DNA from: Scatomonas sp963649395
Lineage (GTDB): Bacteria > Bacillota > Clostridia > Lachnospirales > Lachnospiraceae
Assembly (NCBI GenBank): GCA_963649395.1
Contig: CAVJHW010000060.1
Coordinates: 1-14,573 of the forward strand
Direction of reading: 5' to 3'
Length of the DNA stretch: 14,573 bases
How positions within the stretch are numbered: position 1 is the first letter of the stretch; each line of letters begins with the position of its first letter. The notes beneath the pieces were generated by a model that had not been told where the DNA came from, did no database searches, and saw only the letters and a list, made by a program, of their open reading frames with translations. The position numbers were made by a program, and so were the translations under genes. Below are positions 6,371 to 13,123 of this stretch, piece by piece.

Positions 6371-7663
6371 ATGGAACAGTATGTGATTAAGGGAGGGAAT
6401 CCTCTCGTCGGTGAAGTGGAGATTGGGGGAGCCAAGAACGCTGCACTTGCGATACTGACGGCGGCGGTCATGCCGGATGAGCCGGTGCTCATCGAGAATA
6501 TCCCGGATGTCAGTGATATTAATGTACTGCTGGAGGCGATTTCCGTGATCGGCGCCACCGTGGAGCGGCTGGACCGCCATACGGTGCGGATCAACGGGGC
6601 AACCATCGGATCCATCAGTGTAGATTATGAATTTATCAAGAAGATTCGCGCTTCCTACTATTTGCTGGGAGCGCTTTTAGGCAAATATAAAAAGGCTGAG
6701 GTACCTCTTCCGGGGGGCTGCAATATCGGCAGCCGACCCATCGACCAGCATTTGAAGGGCTTTCGCGCCTTGGGAGCCAGCGTTCAGATCCATCATGGGG
6801 CCATCATTGCCTCCGCAGAGGATCTGAGGGGGGCTCACATTTTCTTGGATATGGTATCGGTGGGGGCAACCATCAATATTATGATGGCGGCGGCTTTGGC
6901 CCGGGGCAATACCATCATTGAGAATGCGGCCCGGGAACCCCACGTGGTGGACGTGGCCAACTTTCTCAATAGTATGGGAGCCAATATCAAGGGAGCCGGT
7001 ACGGATGTGATCCGGATCCGCGGGGTAGAGAGCCTTCATAGCAGCTCTTATTCGATTGTGCCGGATATGATCGAGGCGGGAACCTATATGTTTGCGGCAG
7101 CGGCTACCCAGGGAGATGTGTTGGTGAAGAATGTGATTCCCAAGCATCTGGAGGCCATGACGGCCAAGCTGCAGGAGATTGGCTGTCAGGTGGAGGAGTT
7201 TGACGATGCCGTCCGGGTCTGTGCCAAGCACAGGCTGGGCAAGACCCATGTAAAGACCCTGCCCTATCCCGGATTTCCCACGGATATGCAGCCTCAGATG
7301 GGGGTAACCCTGGCTTTGGCCTCCGGTACCAGTATCGTGACGGAGAGCATCTTCGACAATCGTTTCAAATACGCAGATGAGCTGGCTCGAATGGGAGCCA
7401 ATATCAAGGTAGAGGGCAATACGGCCATCATTGACGGGACAGAAAGGCTGACGGGAGCCAGAGTCAGCGCGCCGGATCTGCGGGCAGGTGCAGCATTGGT
7501 GATTGCAGGACTGGCAGCAGAGGGATTGACGGTGGTGGATGACATTGTCTATATCCAGCGAGGTTACGAGGACTTCGAGCAGAAACTCCAGGGTCTGGGG
7601 GCGGAGATGGAGAAGGTGTCCAGCGAGAAGGAGATTCAGAAGTTTAAGTTCCGTGTAGGGTAA
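6371..7663 (+). CDS. murA: UDP-N-acetylglucosamine 1-carboxyvinyltransferase
   Basis: First committed step of peptidoglycan synthesis: transfers enolpyruvate from PEP to UDP-GlcNAc in the cytoplasm; the fosfomycin target. The ATG at 6371 has GAGGTGG just upstream and begins with the usual M-E-Q-Y-V-I-K-G-G. A GTG at 6332, also preceded by GGGGAGG, would add 13 residues. From 6371 the length is 430, near the usual ~420. The active-site pair K22-N23 lies in G-G-A-K-N-A-A. The PEP-reactive Cys117 is present in L-P-G-G-C-N-I-G, the Cys whose replacement by Asp gives fosfomycin resistance in some species. Further signatures are P-G-F-P-T-D-M-Q and the E-S-I-F-D-N-R-F region. Firmicutes often carry two MurA paralogues; which one this is cannot be told from here. 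Confidence 0.96.
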   Translation: MEQYVIKGGNPLVGEVEIGGAKNAALAILTAAVMPDEPVLIENIPDVSDINVLLEAISVIGATVERLDRHTVRINGATIGSISVDYEFIKKIRASYYLLGALLGKYKKAEVPLPGGCNIGSRPIDQHLKGFRALGASVQIHHGAIIASAEDLRGAHIFLDMVSVGATINIMMAAALARGNTIIENAAREPHVVDVANFLNSMGANIKGAGTDVIRIRGVESLHSSSYSIVPDMIEAGTYMFAAAATQGDVLVKNVIPKHLEAMTAKLQEIGCQVEEFDDAVRVCAKHRLGKTHVKTLPYPGFPTDMQPQMGVTLALASGTSIVTESIFDNRFKYADELARMGANIKVEGNTAIIDGTERLTGARVSAPDLRAGAALVIAGLAAEGLTVVDDIVYIQRGYEDFEQKLQGLGAEMEKVSSEKEIQKFKFRVG

Positions 7664-7669
7664 GAGTTC

Positions 7670-7697
7670 TTGACAAGGGTTAAAAATATGCTATACT
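7670..7697 (+). promoter_or_regulatory. strong promoter of the nucleoside importer operon
   Basis: TTGACA (7670-7675), 16-bp spacer, TATACT (7692-7697), starting seven bases after the murA stop. A short imperfect dyad CTGT-TTTAG-ACAG follows in the leader. No purine riboswitch or recognisable repressor box is visible in the ~45-base leader. Confidence 0.85.
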
Positions 7698-7742
7698 TAG
7701 CACGTAACTGACTGTTTTAGACAGACAAAGTGGAGGTAAATT

Positions 7743-9116
7743 ATGAAAAAGAAAGTACTCAGCATCTTGCTGGCCGGAGTGATGGCTCTGGGAATGTTTG
7801 GCTGCGGAAGCACCGCATCCAACACCAGCTCATCCACCAAGGCAGAGGATTCTTCTTCTGCTGCTTCTTCTGCATCCAGTGCAGAGGATGCATCCAGCGC
7901 ATCTTCCGCCGAAGTGACGGGAGACATCGACAAGGATTTCAAGGTAGGTGTGATCCTGGTAGGGGATGAGACCGAGGGTTATTCTAAGGCTCATATGGAT
8001 GGCATCAAGGCAGCCGTTGCTGCTCTTGGCTTATCTGAGGATAATATCATCTGGAAGTATAAGGTAGAGGAATCCTCCGCCTGCTCCGATGCAGCTACTG
8101 ACCTGGTTGGATCCGGCTGCAAGCTGATCATTTCCAACAGCTATGGACATCAGACCTATATGGCAGGGGTTGCCGCTGATTATCCGGACGTACAGTTCGT
8201 ATCTATGACCGGTGATTTCGCTGCTATCAGCGGATTGGATAATTTCAAGAATGCATTTACCAATGTATATGAGAGCCGTTATGTATCCGGTGTGGTTGCC
8301 GGACTGAAGCTGAAGGAGCTGACAGAGGATGGAACCCTGACCAAGGAGACCGCTCCCAACAGCTTTGATGCCGATGGCAATATCAAGGTTGGTTATGTAG
8401 GTGCCTTTAACTATGCAGAGGTTGTATCCGGATATACCGCCTTCTTTCTGGGTGTACGCAGTGTAATGCCCAACGTAGTGATGGAAGTAAAGTATACCAA
8501 TTCTTGGTTTGATATTGACAAGGAGGGTGCAGCAGCAGAGGCTTTGATCGCCAACGGCTGTGTCATCATCGGACAGCATGCAGACTCCACCGGAGCTCCT
8601 GCAGCTACAGAGAAGCTGAACAAGGAAGGCAAGATCTGCTATTCCATCGGCTACAATATCGATATGCTGGAGACCGCTCCTACCGCAGCTCTTACTTCCG
8701 CTACCAATGTATGGGAAGTATATTATGAGTATGCCATCGGAACCGCAGCTTCCGGCGGACAGATCGACACTGACTGGTCCCAGGGTTATGCAGACGGGGC
8801 AGTGGCTATCACTGAACTTGGCTCCTCCTGCGCAGAGGGAACCGAGGAATATGTAGCGGATGTAGAAGACCAGCTGAAGGACGGAAGTCTGAAGGTATTT
8901 GATACTTCTACCTTTACGGTAGACGGCAAGGAAGTGACAAGTGCTGAGATCGACCTGAGCTACTATGATTACAGCACCGATCCTGCCACAGTGATCTACG
9001 AGGGAGCTACCGAGGAAGCCATTCAGGATGGATATTTCTCTGAGTCTACTCTGAGAAGTGCGCCTTATTTCCTGCTTCATATCGATGGAATCACAGAGGA
9101 CCTTTCTGAGGAATAA
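7743..9116 (+). CDS. bmpA: BMP family nucleoside-binding lipoprotein (ABC importer substrate-binding protein)
   Basis: Extracellular substrate-binding lipoprotein of the BMP/PnrA family, whose characterised members bind purine nucleosides such as guanosine, inosine or adenosine. The ATG at 7743 follows GGAGGT. A basic start and hydrophobic stretch end at the lipobox ...M-F-G-C21, followed by a Ser/Ala/Asp/Glu-rich tether (about 22-58). The periplasmic-binding-like fold starts at F-K-V-G-V-I-L-V (about 62-69). The length of 457 exceeds the ~350 of typical BmpA/NupN proteins; the extra length is the tether, an insertion near 205-215 and an acidic C-terminal region after about 370. It is the first gene of the operon and separated from the ATPase gene by a hairpin, consistent with the common need for excess binding protein. 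The nucleoside substrate is inferred from family and neighbours; the exact ligand is unknown. Confidence 0.9.
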   Translation: MKKKVLSILLAGVMALGMFGCGSTASNTSSSTKAEDSSSAASSASSAEDASSASSAEVTGDIDKDFKVGVILVGDETEGYSKAHMDGIKAAVAALGLSEDNIIWKYKVEESSACSDAATDLVGSGCKLIISNSYGHQTYMAGVAADYPDVQFVSMTGDFAAISGLDNFKNAFTNVYESRYVSGVVAGLKLKELTEDGTLTKETAPNSFDADGNIKVGYVGAFNYAEVVSGYTAFFLGVRSVMPNVVMEVKYTNSWFDIDKEGAAAEALIANGCVIIGQHADSTGAPAATEKLNKEGKICYSIGYNIDMLETAPTAALTSATNVWEVYYEYAIGTAASGGQIDTDWSQGYADGAVAITELGSSCAEGTEEYVADVEDQLKDGSLKVFDTSTFTVDGKEVTSAEIDLSYYDYSTDPATVIYEGATEEAIQDGYFSESTLRSAPYFLLHIDGITEDLSEE

Positions 9117-9134
9117 TCGAAGGATGCTCATGAG

Positions 9135-9158
9135 GGGGGAGCTTTTACAGGCTCCCCC
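9135..9158 (+). terminator. terminator/attenuator between bmpA and nupO
   Basis: GGGGGAGC (9135-9142) pairs with GCTCCCCC (9151-9158) around an 8-base loop, followed by TATTTTCG. The moderate U-tract suggests partial termination, giving more transcript for the binding protein than for the transporter genes downstream. No convincing second promoter is seen after it. Confidence 0.75.
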
Positions 9159-9175
9159 TATTTTCGATGATTCGG

Positions 9176-9227
9176 TCTGTTGAAACAGGTTTTTAACCGG
9201 AAGGAGTTGAGAATCTATTTCAACAGA
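9176..9227 (+). repeat. inverted repeat in the nupO leader
   Basis: TCTGTTGAAA (9176-9185) and TTTCAACAGA (9218-9227) are perfect 10-bp inverted arms. They enclose a smaller GGTT/AACC hairpin (9188-9191/9195-9198) and an AAGGAG (9201-9206). The right arm ends at an in-frame ATG (9227). It may be an operator or an mRNA hairpin affecting translation. Confidence 0.6.
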
Positions 9228-9259
9228 TGGAGGAAAATAAGAGAGGAGGACTTAGTTCC

Positions 9260-10798
9260 GTGGAAAATGCCATCCAATTAAAGAACATCAGTAAGACCTT
9301 TGGACGGATCCAGGCCAACAAGGGAGTTTCCCTGGACATCCGCAAGGGGGAGATCCTGTCCCTGCTGGGGGAGAACGGCAGCGGGAAGACCACATTGATG
9401 AATATGATCGCCGGGATCTATTATCCGGACGAGGGAAGCATCTATGTGAACGGACAGCAGGTGGAGATCCGGTCTCCCAAGGATGCCTATGAATTGGGCA
9501 TCGGTATGATTCATCAGCATTTTAAGCTGGTAGATGTCTTTAATGCCACGGAGAATATCGCTCTGGGACTGGAGAAGGGGGAGAGGTTCGATCTGATGGA
9601 GATTCGAGCCAAGGCTCAGGCCATCTGCGACCGCTATGAGTTTGCCCTGGATCTGGATCAGAAGGTCTACGAGATGAGTGTCTCCCAGAAGCAGACCCTG
9701 GAGATTGTGAAGGTTCTCTTCCGAGGTGCGGAGATCCTGATTCTGGACGAGCCTACGGCAGTTCTGACCCCTCAGGAGACGGAAAAGCTCTTTCAGGTCA
9801 TCCGCAATATGCGGGCAGACGGGAAGGCAGTGGTCATCATTACCCACAAGCTCCATGAGGTGCTGGCCGTGTCGGATCGGGTGTCTATCCTGCGAAAAGG
9901 GGAATATATCGGGACGGTGGAGACCAAGGATGCCACAGAGGATTCCCTGACGGAGATGATGGTAGGCAAGAAGGTGGATCTGGATATTGACAGGACAGAA
10001 CCCGTGGATGTGAAGAAAAGGCTGGAGATCCGGAATCTGACGGTCATTAATAAGGAAGGTGTGAAGGTTCTGGATGATATTTCCTTCGATGTCAATGGGG
10101 GAGAGATCCTGGGTATCGCCGGAATCTCCGGAAATGGGCAGAAGGAGCTGCTGGAATCTATCGCCGGACTTCAAAAGGCCCTTCCGGGAGCCAGTGTCCG
10201 TTTCTATGCCGGGCCCCAAGCCGATCAGGAGATGGAATTGATCGGTCAGAATCCTCGAACCATTCGAGATGCGGGAATCCACCTGGCCTTCGTGCCGGAG
10301 GATCGTCTGGGTATGGGATTGGTAGGCTCCATGGGTATGGCGGAGAATATGATGCTCAAGACCTATGACAATGGCAAGTCCCTGTTGACGGACCGGAAGA
10401 GTCCCCGGAAGCTGGCTGAGACCGTAAGGAAGAAGCTGGGGGTTGTGACTCCCAGTATCACTACTCCGGTATCCCGCCTCTCCGGCGGCAATGTTCAGAA
10501 GGTCCTGGTGGGACGGGAGCTGGCTTCCTCCCCCATGGTGTTGATGACAGCCTATGCGGTGCGGGGGCTGGACATCAATACCTCCTACATGATCTACAAT
10601 CTCCTGAATGAGCAGAAGAGGAATGGAGTTGCGGTGGTATTCGTAGGGGAAGACCTGGATGTGCTGATTGACCTGTGCGACCGGATCCTGGTGCTGTGCG
10701 GGGGACGCTGCAATGGGATGCTGGATGCCAGAAAAACCACCAAGGAAGAGGTGGGTCTGCTGATGACCAATCTGAAGAAGGGAGAGCAAACGAAATGA
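9260..10798 (+). CDS. nupO: nucleoside ABC importer ATPase with two ATP-binding domains
   Basis: Cytoplasmic ATPase of a BmpA/NupOPQ-type nucleoside importer. I prefer the GTG at 9260, with AGGAGG ten bases upstream, because the protein then begins directly with the conserved M-E-N-A-I-Q-L-K-N-I-S-K-T-F; the ATG at 9227 (11 residues longer) lacks a well-placed ribosome binding site. The 512 residues hold two ABC domains. Domain 1 has Walker A G37-E-N-G-S-G-K-T44, Q86, a signature S-V-S-Q-K-Q (140-145), Walker B with D163-E164 and H196. Domain 2 (from about 255) has a degenerate Walker A (G-I-S-G-N-G-Q-K-E-L), an intact L-S-G-G signature (407-410) and an unusual Walker B region (M-T-A-Y-A-V-R-G-L-D). 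Such asymmetry is normal in this and the RbsA family. Its stop overlaps the next start (ATGA). Confidence 0.92.
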   Translation: MENAIQLKNISKTFGRIQANKGVSLDIRKGEILSLLGENGSGKTTLMNMIAGIYYPDEGSIYVNGQQVEIRSPKDAYELGIGMIHQHFKLVDVFNATENIALGLEKGERFDLMEIRAKAQAICDRYEFALDLDQKVYEMSVSQKQTLEIVKVLFRGAEILILDEPTAVLTPQETEKLFQVIRNMRADGKAVVIITHKLHEVLAVSDRVSILRKGEYIGTVETKDATEDSLTEMMVGKKVDLDIDRTEPVDVKKRLEIRNLTVINKEGVKVLDDISFDVNGGEILGIAGISGNGQKELLESIAGLQKALPGASVRFYAGPQADQEMELIGQNPRTIRDAGIHLAFVPEDRLGMGLVGSMGMAENMMLKTYDNGKSLLTDRKSPRKLAETVRKKLGVVTPSITTPVSRLSGGNVQKVLVGRELASSPMVLMTAYAVRGLDINTSYMIYNLLNEQKRNGVAVVFVGEDLDVLIDLCDRILVLCGGRCNGMLDARKTTKEEVGLLMTNLKKGEQTK

Positions 10799-11880
10799 AA
10801 GAGCCTTTTGTTCGAATCATCAAGCGGGACGGAGCCTCTCTGCGATTGAAGATCCTTGTGCGTATTGTGGCTATTTTGCTGGCTTTGGTGGTGGATGCTA
10901 TCTTTATCTACGGAGTTACAGGTCTGAATCCCCTCAGTGTCTACGGGGTCATGTTCCAGGGAACCTTTGCCACCAGCATCCGCTTCTCCTGGGCCATGCG
11001 AGATCTGGTGACCCTGCTCTGCATCGGTATCGCCCTGGCCCCCGCCTTCAAGATGAAGTTCTGGAATATCGGAGCAGAGGGTCAGGTTCTGATGGGAGGT
11101 CTGGCAACGGCAGCCGTGATGGTTTATTGCGGCAACGCTCTTCCGGCACCGGTACTTTTCCTGGTGATGTTTCTGACCAGCCTGGCAGCGGGAGCGGTCT
11201 GGGGTCTGATTCCTGCCTGGTTTAAGGCAAAATGGGATACCAACGAGACCTTATTTACCCTGATGATGAATTATGTAGCCACCAGTATTGTGGCCTGCTT
11301 TACCAATATCCTGCGGGGCAAGGCCTCCAGTCTGGGCAAGCTGAATATGGGAACCCAGGCAGGCTGGTTTCCCCAATTTCTGGGTCAGAGATATAATATT
11401 AATATCCTGATCGTGGCGATTCTGACGGTGGTCATGTTCCTCTATCTGAAATATTCCAAGCAGGGATATGAGATCAGCGTGGTGGGGGAGTCGGAGAATA
11501 CGGCCCGTTATGCCGGTATTGATGTGAAGAGGGTTCGGATTCGGACCATGCTGATCTCCGGCGCCGTATGTGGTCTGGCCGGTTTCCTGCTGGTGGCCGG
11601 AAGAGACCAAACCCTATCTACCAATACGGCAGGGGGGCAGGGATTTACCGCCATCATTGTGGCCTGGCTGGCCAAGTTCAACACCTTCTATATGGCCTTG
11701 ATTTCCTTCCTTCTGATCTTCCTGTCCAAGGGAGCCGGAGAGATTGCCTCCGCCTACAGTTTGAATGATTATGCATCGGATATTATAACCGGTGTGATTC
11801 TCTTCTGTATCCTGGGAAGTGAATTCTTCATTAACTTTAAGATGATTTTCCGCAGAAAAGCTGCAAAGGAGGGAAGATAA
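10795..11880 (+). CDS. nupP: nucleoside ABC importer permease 1
   Basis: Integral membrane subunit of the importer. The ATG at 10795 overlaps the upstream stop by 4 bp (translational coupling) and has AAGGGAGAG upstream; longer in-frame readings extend into the ATPase gene and are rejected. It has 361 residues with roughly nine hydrophobic segments, beginning at about 19-42. The family hallmark F-W-N-I-G-A-E-G-Q lies near 87-95, probably at the ATPase contact region. A cytoplasmic loop with G-E-S-E-N-T-A-R-Y-A-G-I resembles the branched-chain amino acid/sugar permease family (BPD_transp_2). Confidence 0.92.
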   Translation: MKEPFVRIIKRDGASLRLKILVRIVAILLALVVDAIFIYGVTGLNPLSVYGVMFQGTFATSIRFSWAMRDLVTLLCIGIALAPAFKMKFWNIGAEGQVLMGGLATAAVMVYCGNALPAPVLFLVMFLTSLAAGAVWGLIPAWFKAKWDTNETLFTLMMNYVATSIVACFTNILRGKASSLGKLNMGTQAGWFPQFLGQRYNINILIVAILTVVMFLYLKYSKQGYEISVVGESENTARYAGIDVKRVRIRTMLISGAVCGLAGFLLVAGRDQTLSTNTAGGQGFTAIIVAWLAKFNTFYMALISFLLIFLSKGAGEIASAYSLNDYASDIITGVILFCILGSEFFINFKMIFRRKAAKEGR

Positions 11881-11881
11881 G

Positions 11882-12874
11882 ATGGAAAGCCTTATTGCAT
11901 GGATCATCCGAGCCATTCCCTTTGGAACTATAATCATGTACGGAGCCATGGGGGAGATCCTGACGGAGAAGTCAGGCAACCTGAACCTGGGAGTTCCGGG
12001 CATTATGTATCTGGGGGGCTTCTCCGGCTTCGCCAGTGCTTATTATTATGAGAAAATGGCAGCCAATCCCAATGCAGTTGTCTGCGTCATCTTGGCCTTG
12101 GTCTGCTGTATCGCGGCTTCTATGCTGGGAGGCCTGATCTTCAGCTTCCTGACCACCACCCTCAGGGCCAACCAGAATGTAACCGGTCTGGCCTTGACCA
12201 TCTTCGGCAAGGGTGTGGCCAATTTCTTTGGAGTCTTTATCCTGAATGGCGCCAGTTATACGGCAGCTCCTCTGGCTAATACGGCCTTTGCCCGGAAGAT
12301 CCCCATCCTGTCTTCTAAGCTAGGGGTGGTGGGACAGGTAATATTTGGCTACGGCTTCCTGGTCTATGTGGCTATCCTCCTGGCTATTGTCTTTCATTTC
12401 GTCTTAAATAAGTCCCGGGTGGGGCTTAACCTGAGGGCGGTGGGAGAGAATCCGGCAACGGCGGATGCGGCGGGCATCAGCGTGACCCGCTATAAGTATC
12501 TGGCTACTTGCATTGGCGCCGGTCTGTCCGGGATCGGAGGTCTCTATTATGTGCTGGATTATAACCAGGGGATCTGGGCCACCACAGAGCAGATTGAGGC
12601 TCTGGGCTGGCTGGCTGTGGCCTTGGTGATCTTCACCACCTGGAAGCCCTTGAATGCCATCTGGGGGGCTTATCTCTTCGGTATGCTCTATTGGCTCTAC
12701 CAATTCCTGCCCAACCTCCTGGGCATCAAGGTAGCCAGCTACATGACGGACCTGATTCAGATGGTGCCCTACGTGGTGACCATTGTAGTTCTGATTATGG
12801 CCAGCTTCCGCAAGAAGAAGGAAAATCAACCACCCCAAAGCTTGGGCTTGTCCTACTTTAGGGAGGATAGGTAA
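11882..12874 (+). CDS. nupQ: nucleoside ABC importer permease 2
   Basis: Second membrane subunit; pairs with the preceding permease to form the translocation channel. The ATG at 11882 follows AAGGAGGG and starts one base after the upstream stop. It has 330 residues with about eight hydrophobic segments and a basic C-terminal tail. The conserved N-terminal motif reads G-E-I-L-T-E-K-S-G-N-L-N-L-G followed by V-P-G, where many homologues have L-E-G. The internal loop G-E-N-P-A-T-A-D-A-A-G-I-S mirrors that of the other permease. It is the last gene of the operon, with a strong terminator 35 bases after the stop. Confidence 0.92.
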   Translation: MESLIAWIIRAIPFGTIIMYGAMGEILTEKSGNLNLGVPGIMYLGGFSGFASAYYYEKMAANPNAVVCVILALVCCIAASMLGGLIFSFLTTTLRANQNVTGLALTIFGKGVANFFGVFILNGASYTAAPLANTAFARKIPILSSKLGVVGQVIFGYGFLVYVAILLAIVFHFVLNKSRVGLNLRAVGENPATADAAGISVTRYKYLATCIGAGLSGIGGLYYVLDYNQGIWATTEQIEALGWLAVALVIFTTWKPLNAIWGAYLFGMLYWLYQFLPNLLGIKVASYMTDLIQMVPYVVTIVVLIMASFRKKKENQPPQSLGLSYFREDR

Positions 12875-12908
12875 ATAACAAAATAAGTGATTGACCCCAA
12901 AATAGTTT

Positions 12909-12943
12909 GAGGCTGCCCTGCTTTCGCCAGGGCAGCCTCTTTT
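12909..12943 (+). terminator. strong intrinsic terminator of the importer operon
   Basis: GAGGCTGCCCTG (12909-12920) and CAGGGCAGCCTC (12928-12939) form a perfect 12-bp stem with a 7-base loop, followed by TTTT (12940-12943). An A-rich stretch upstream could support weaker bidirectional use. Confidence 0.92.
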
Positions 12944-12946
12944 GAG

Positions 12947-13110
12947 GTGCGCCTGGCGGCGCACGTTTCTAACAGGTGAAAGTCCTGAATCCGCCCGGTA
13001 GTGGGAAGGATATAGCCGAAAGCAGTGCGAAAACCAAATAGGAAAAATGCTGTGGTAAACTGGATTCATCAAATAGAGGACGCCAAACGGCGAAGGTTCA
13101 TCAGCATAAA
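12947..13110 (+). mobile_element. probable group II intron 5' fragment (domain I)
   Basis: The segment begins GTGCGCCTGGC, matching the 5' end of many bacterial group II introns. It continues with AACAGGTGAAAGTCCTG (12971-12987), where CAGG/CCTG forms a small stem, and then with CCGGTAGTGGGAAGGAT and TAGCCGAAAGCAGTG (13014-13028), both typical of intron domain I. The start GTGCGCC (12947-12953) pairs with GGCGCAC (12958-12964). No reverse transcriptase gene and no domain V/VI follow; after about 160 bases comes a ribosome binding site and a lipoprotein gene. It is therefore most likely a truncated remnant, although a structured leader reusing this RNA is possible. The right boundary is approximate. 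Confidence 0.55.
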
Positions 13111-13123
13111 TCAGGAGGAGAAA

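Noticed and set aside
7698..7742. Possible purine riboswitch ahead of the nucleoside importer
   Set aside because: The leader is only about 45 bases and lacks the conserved three-way junction of purine riboswitches.
8031..9131. 366-residue open frame antisense to bmpA
   Set aside because: Shadow frame; the sense gene has promoter, ribosome binding site, signal peptide and lipobox.
9278..10789. 503-residue open frame antisense to nupO
   Set aside because: Antisense shadow of the ATPase gene produced by its codon pattern; no domain and no start signal.
12971..13030. Possible cobalamin riboswitch because of GGTGAAAGTCC
   Set aside because: The flanking conserved blocks of the B12 element (the CCCGCCACTGT-type stem and the downstream B12-box) are absent; group II intron domain I fits better.
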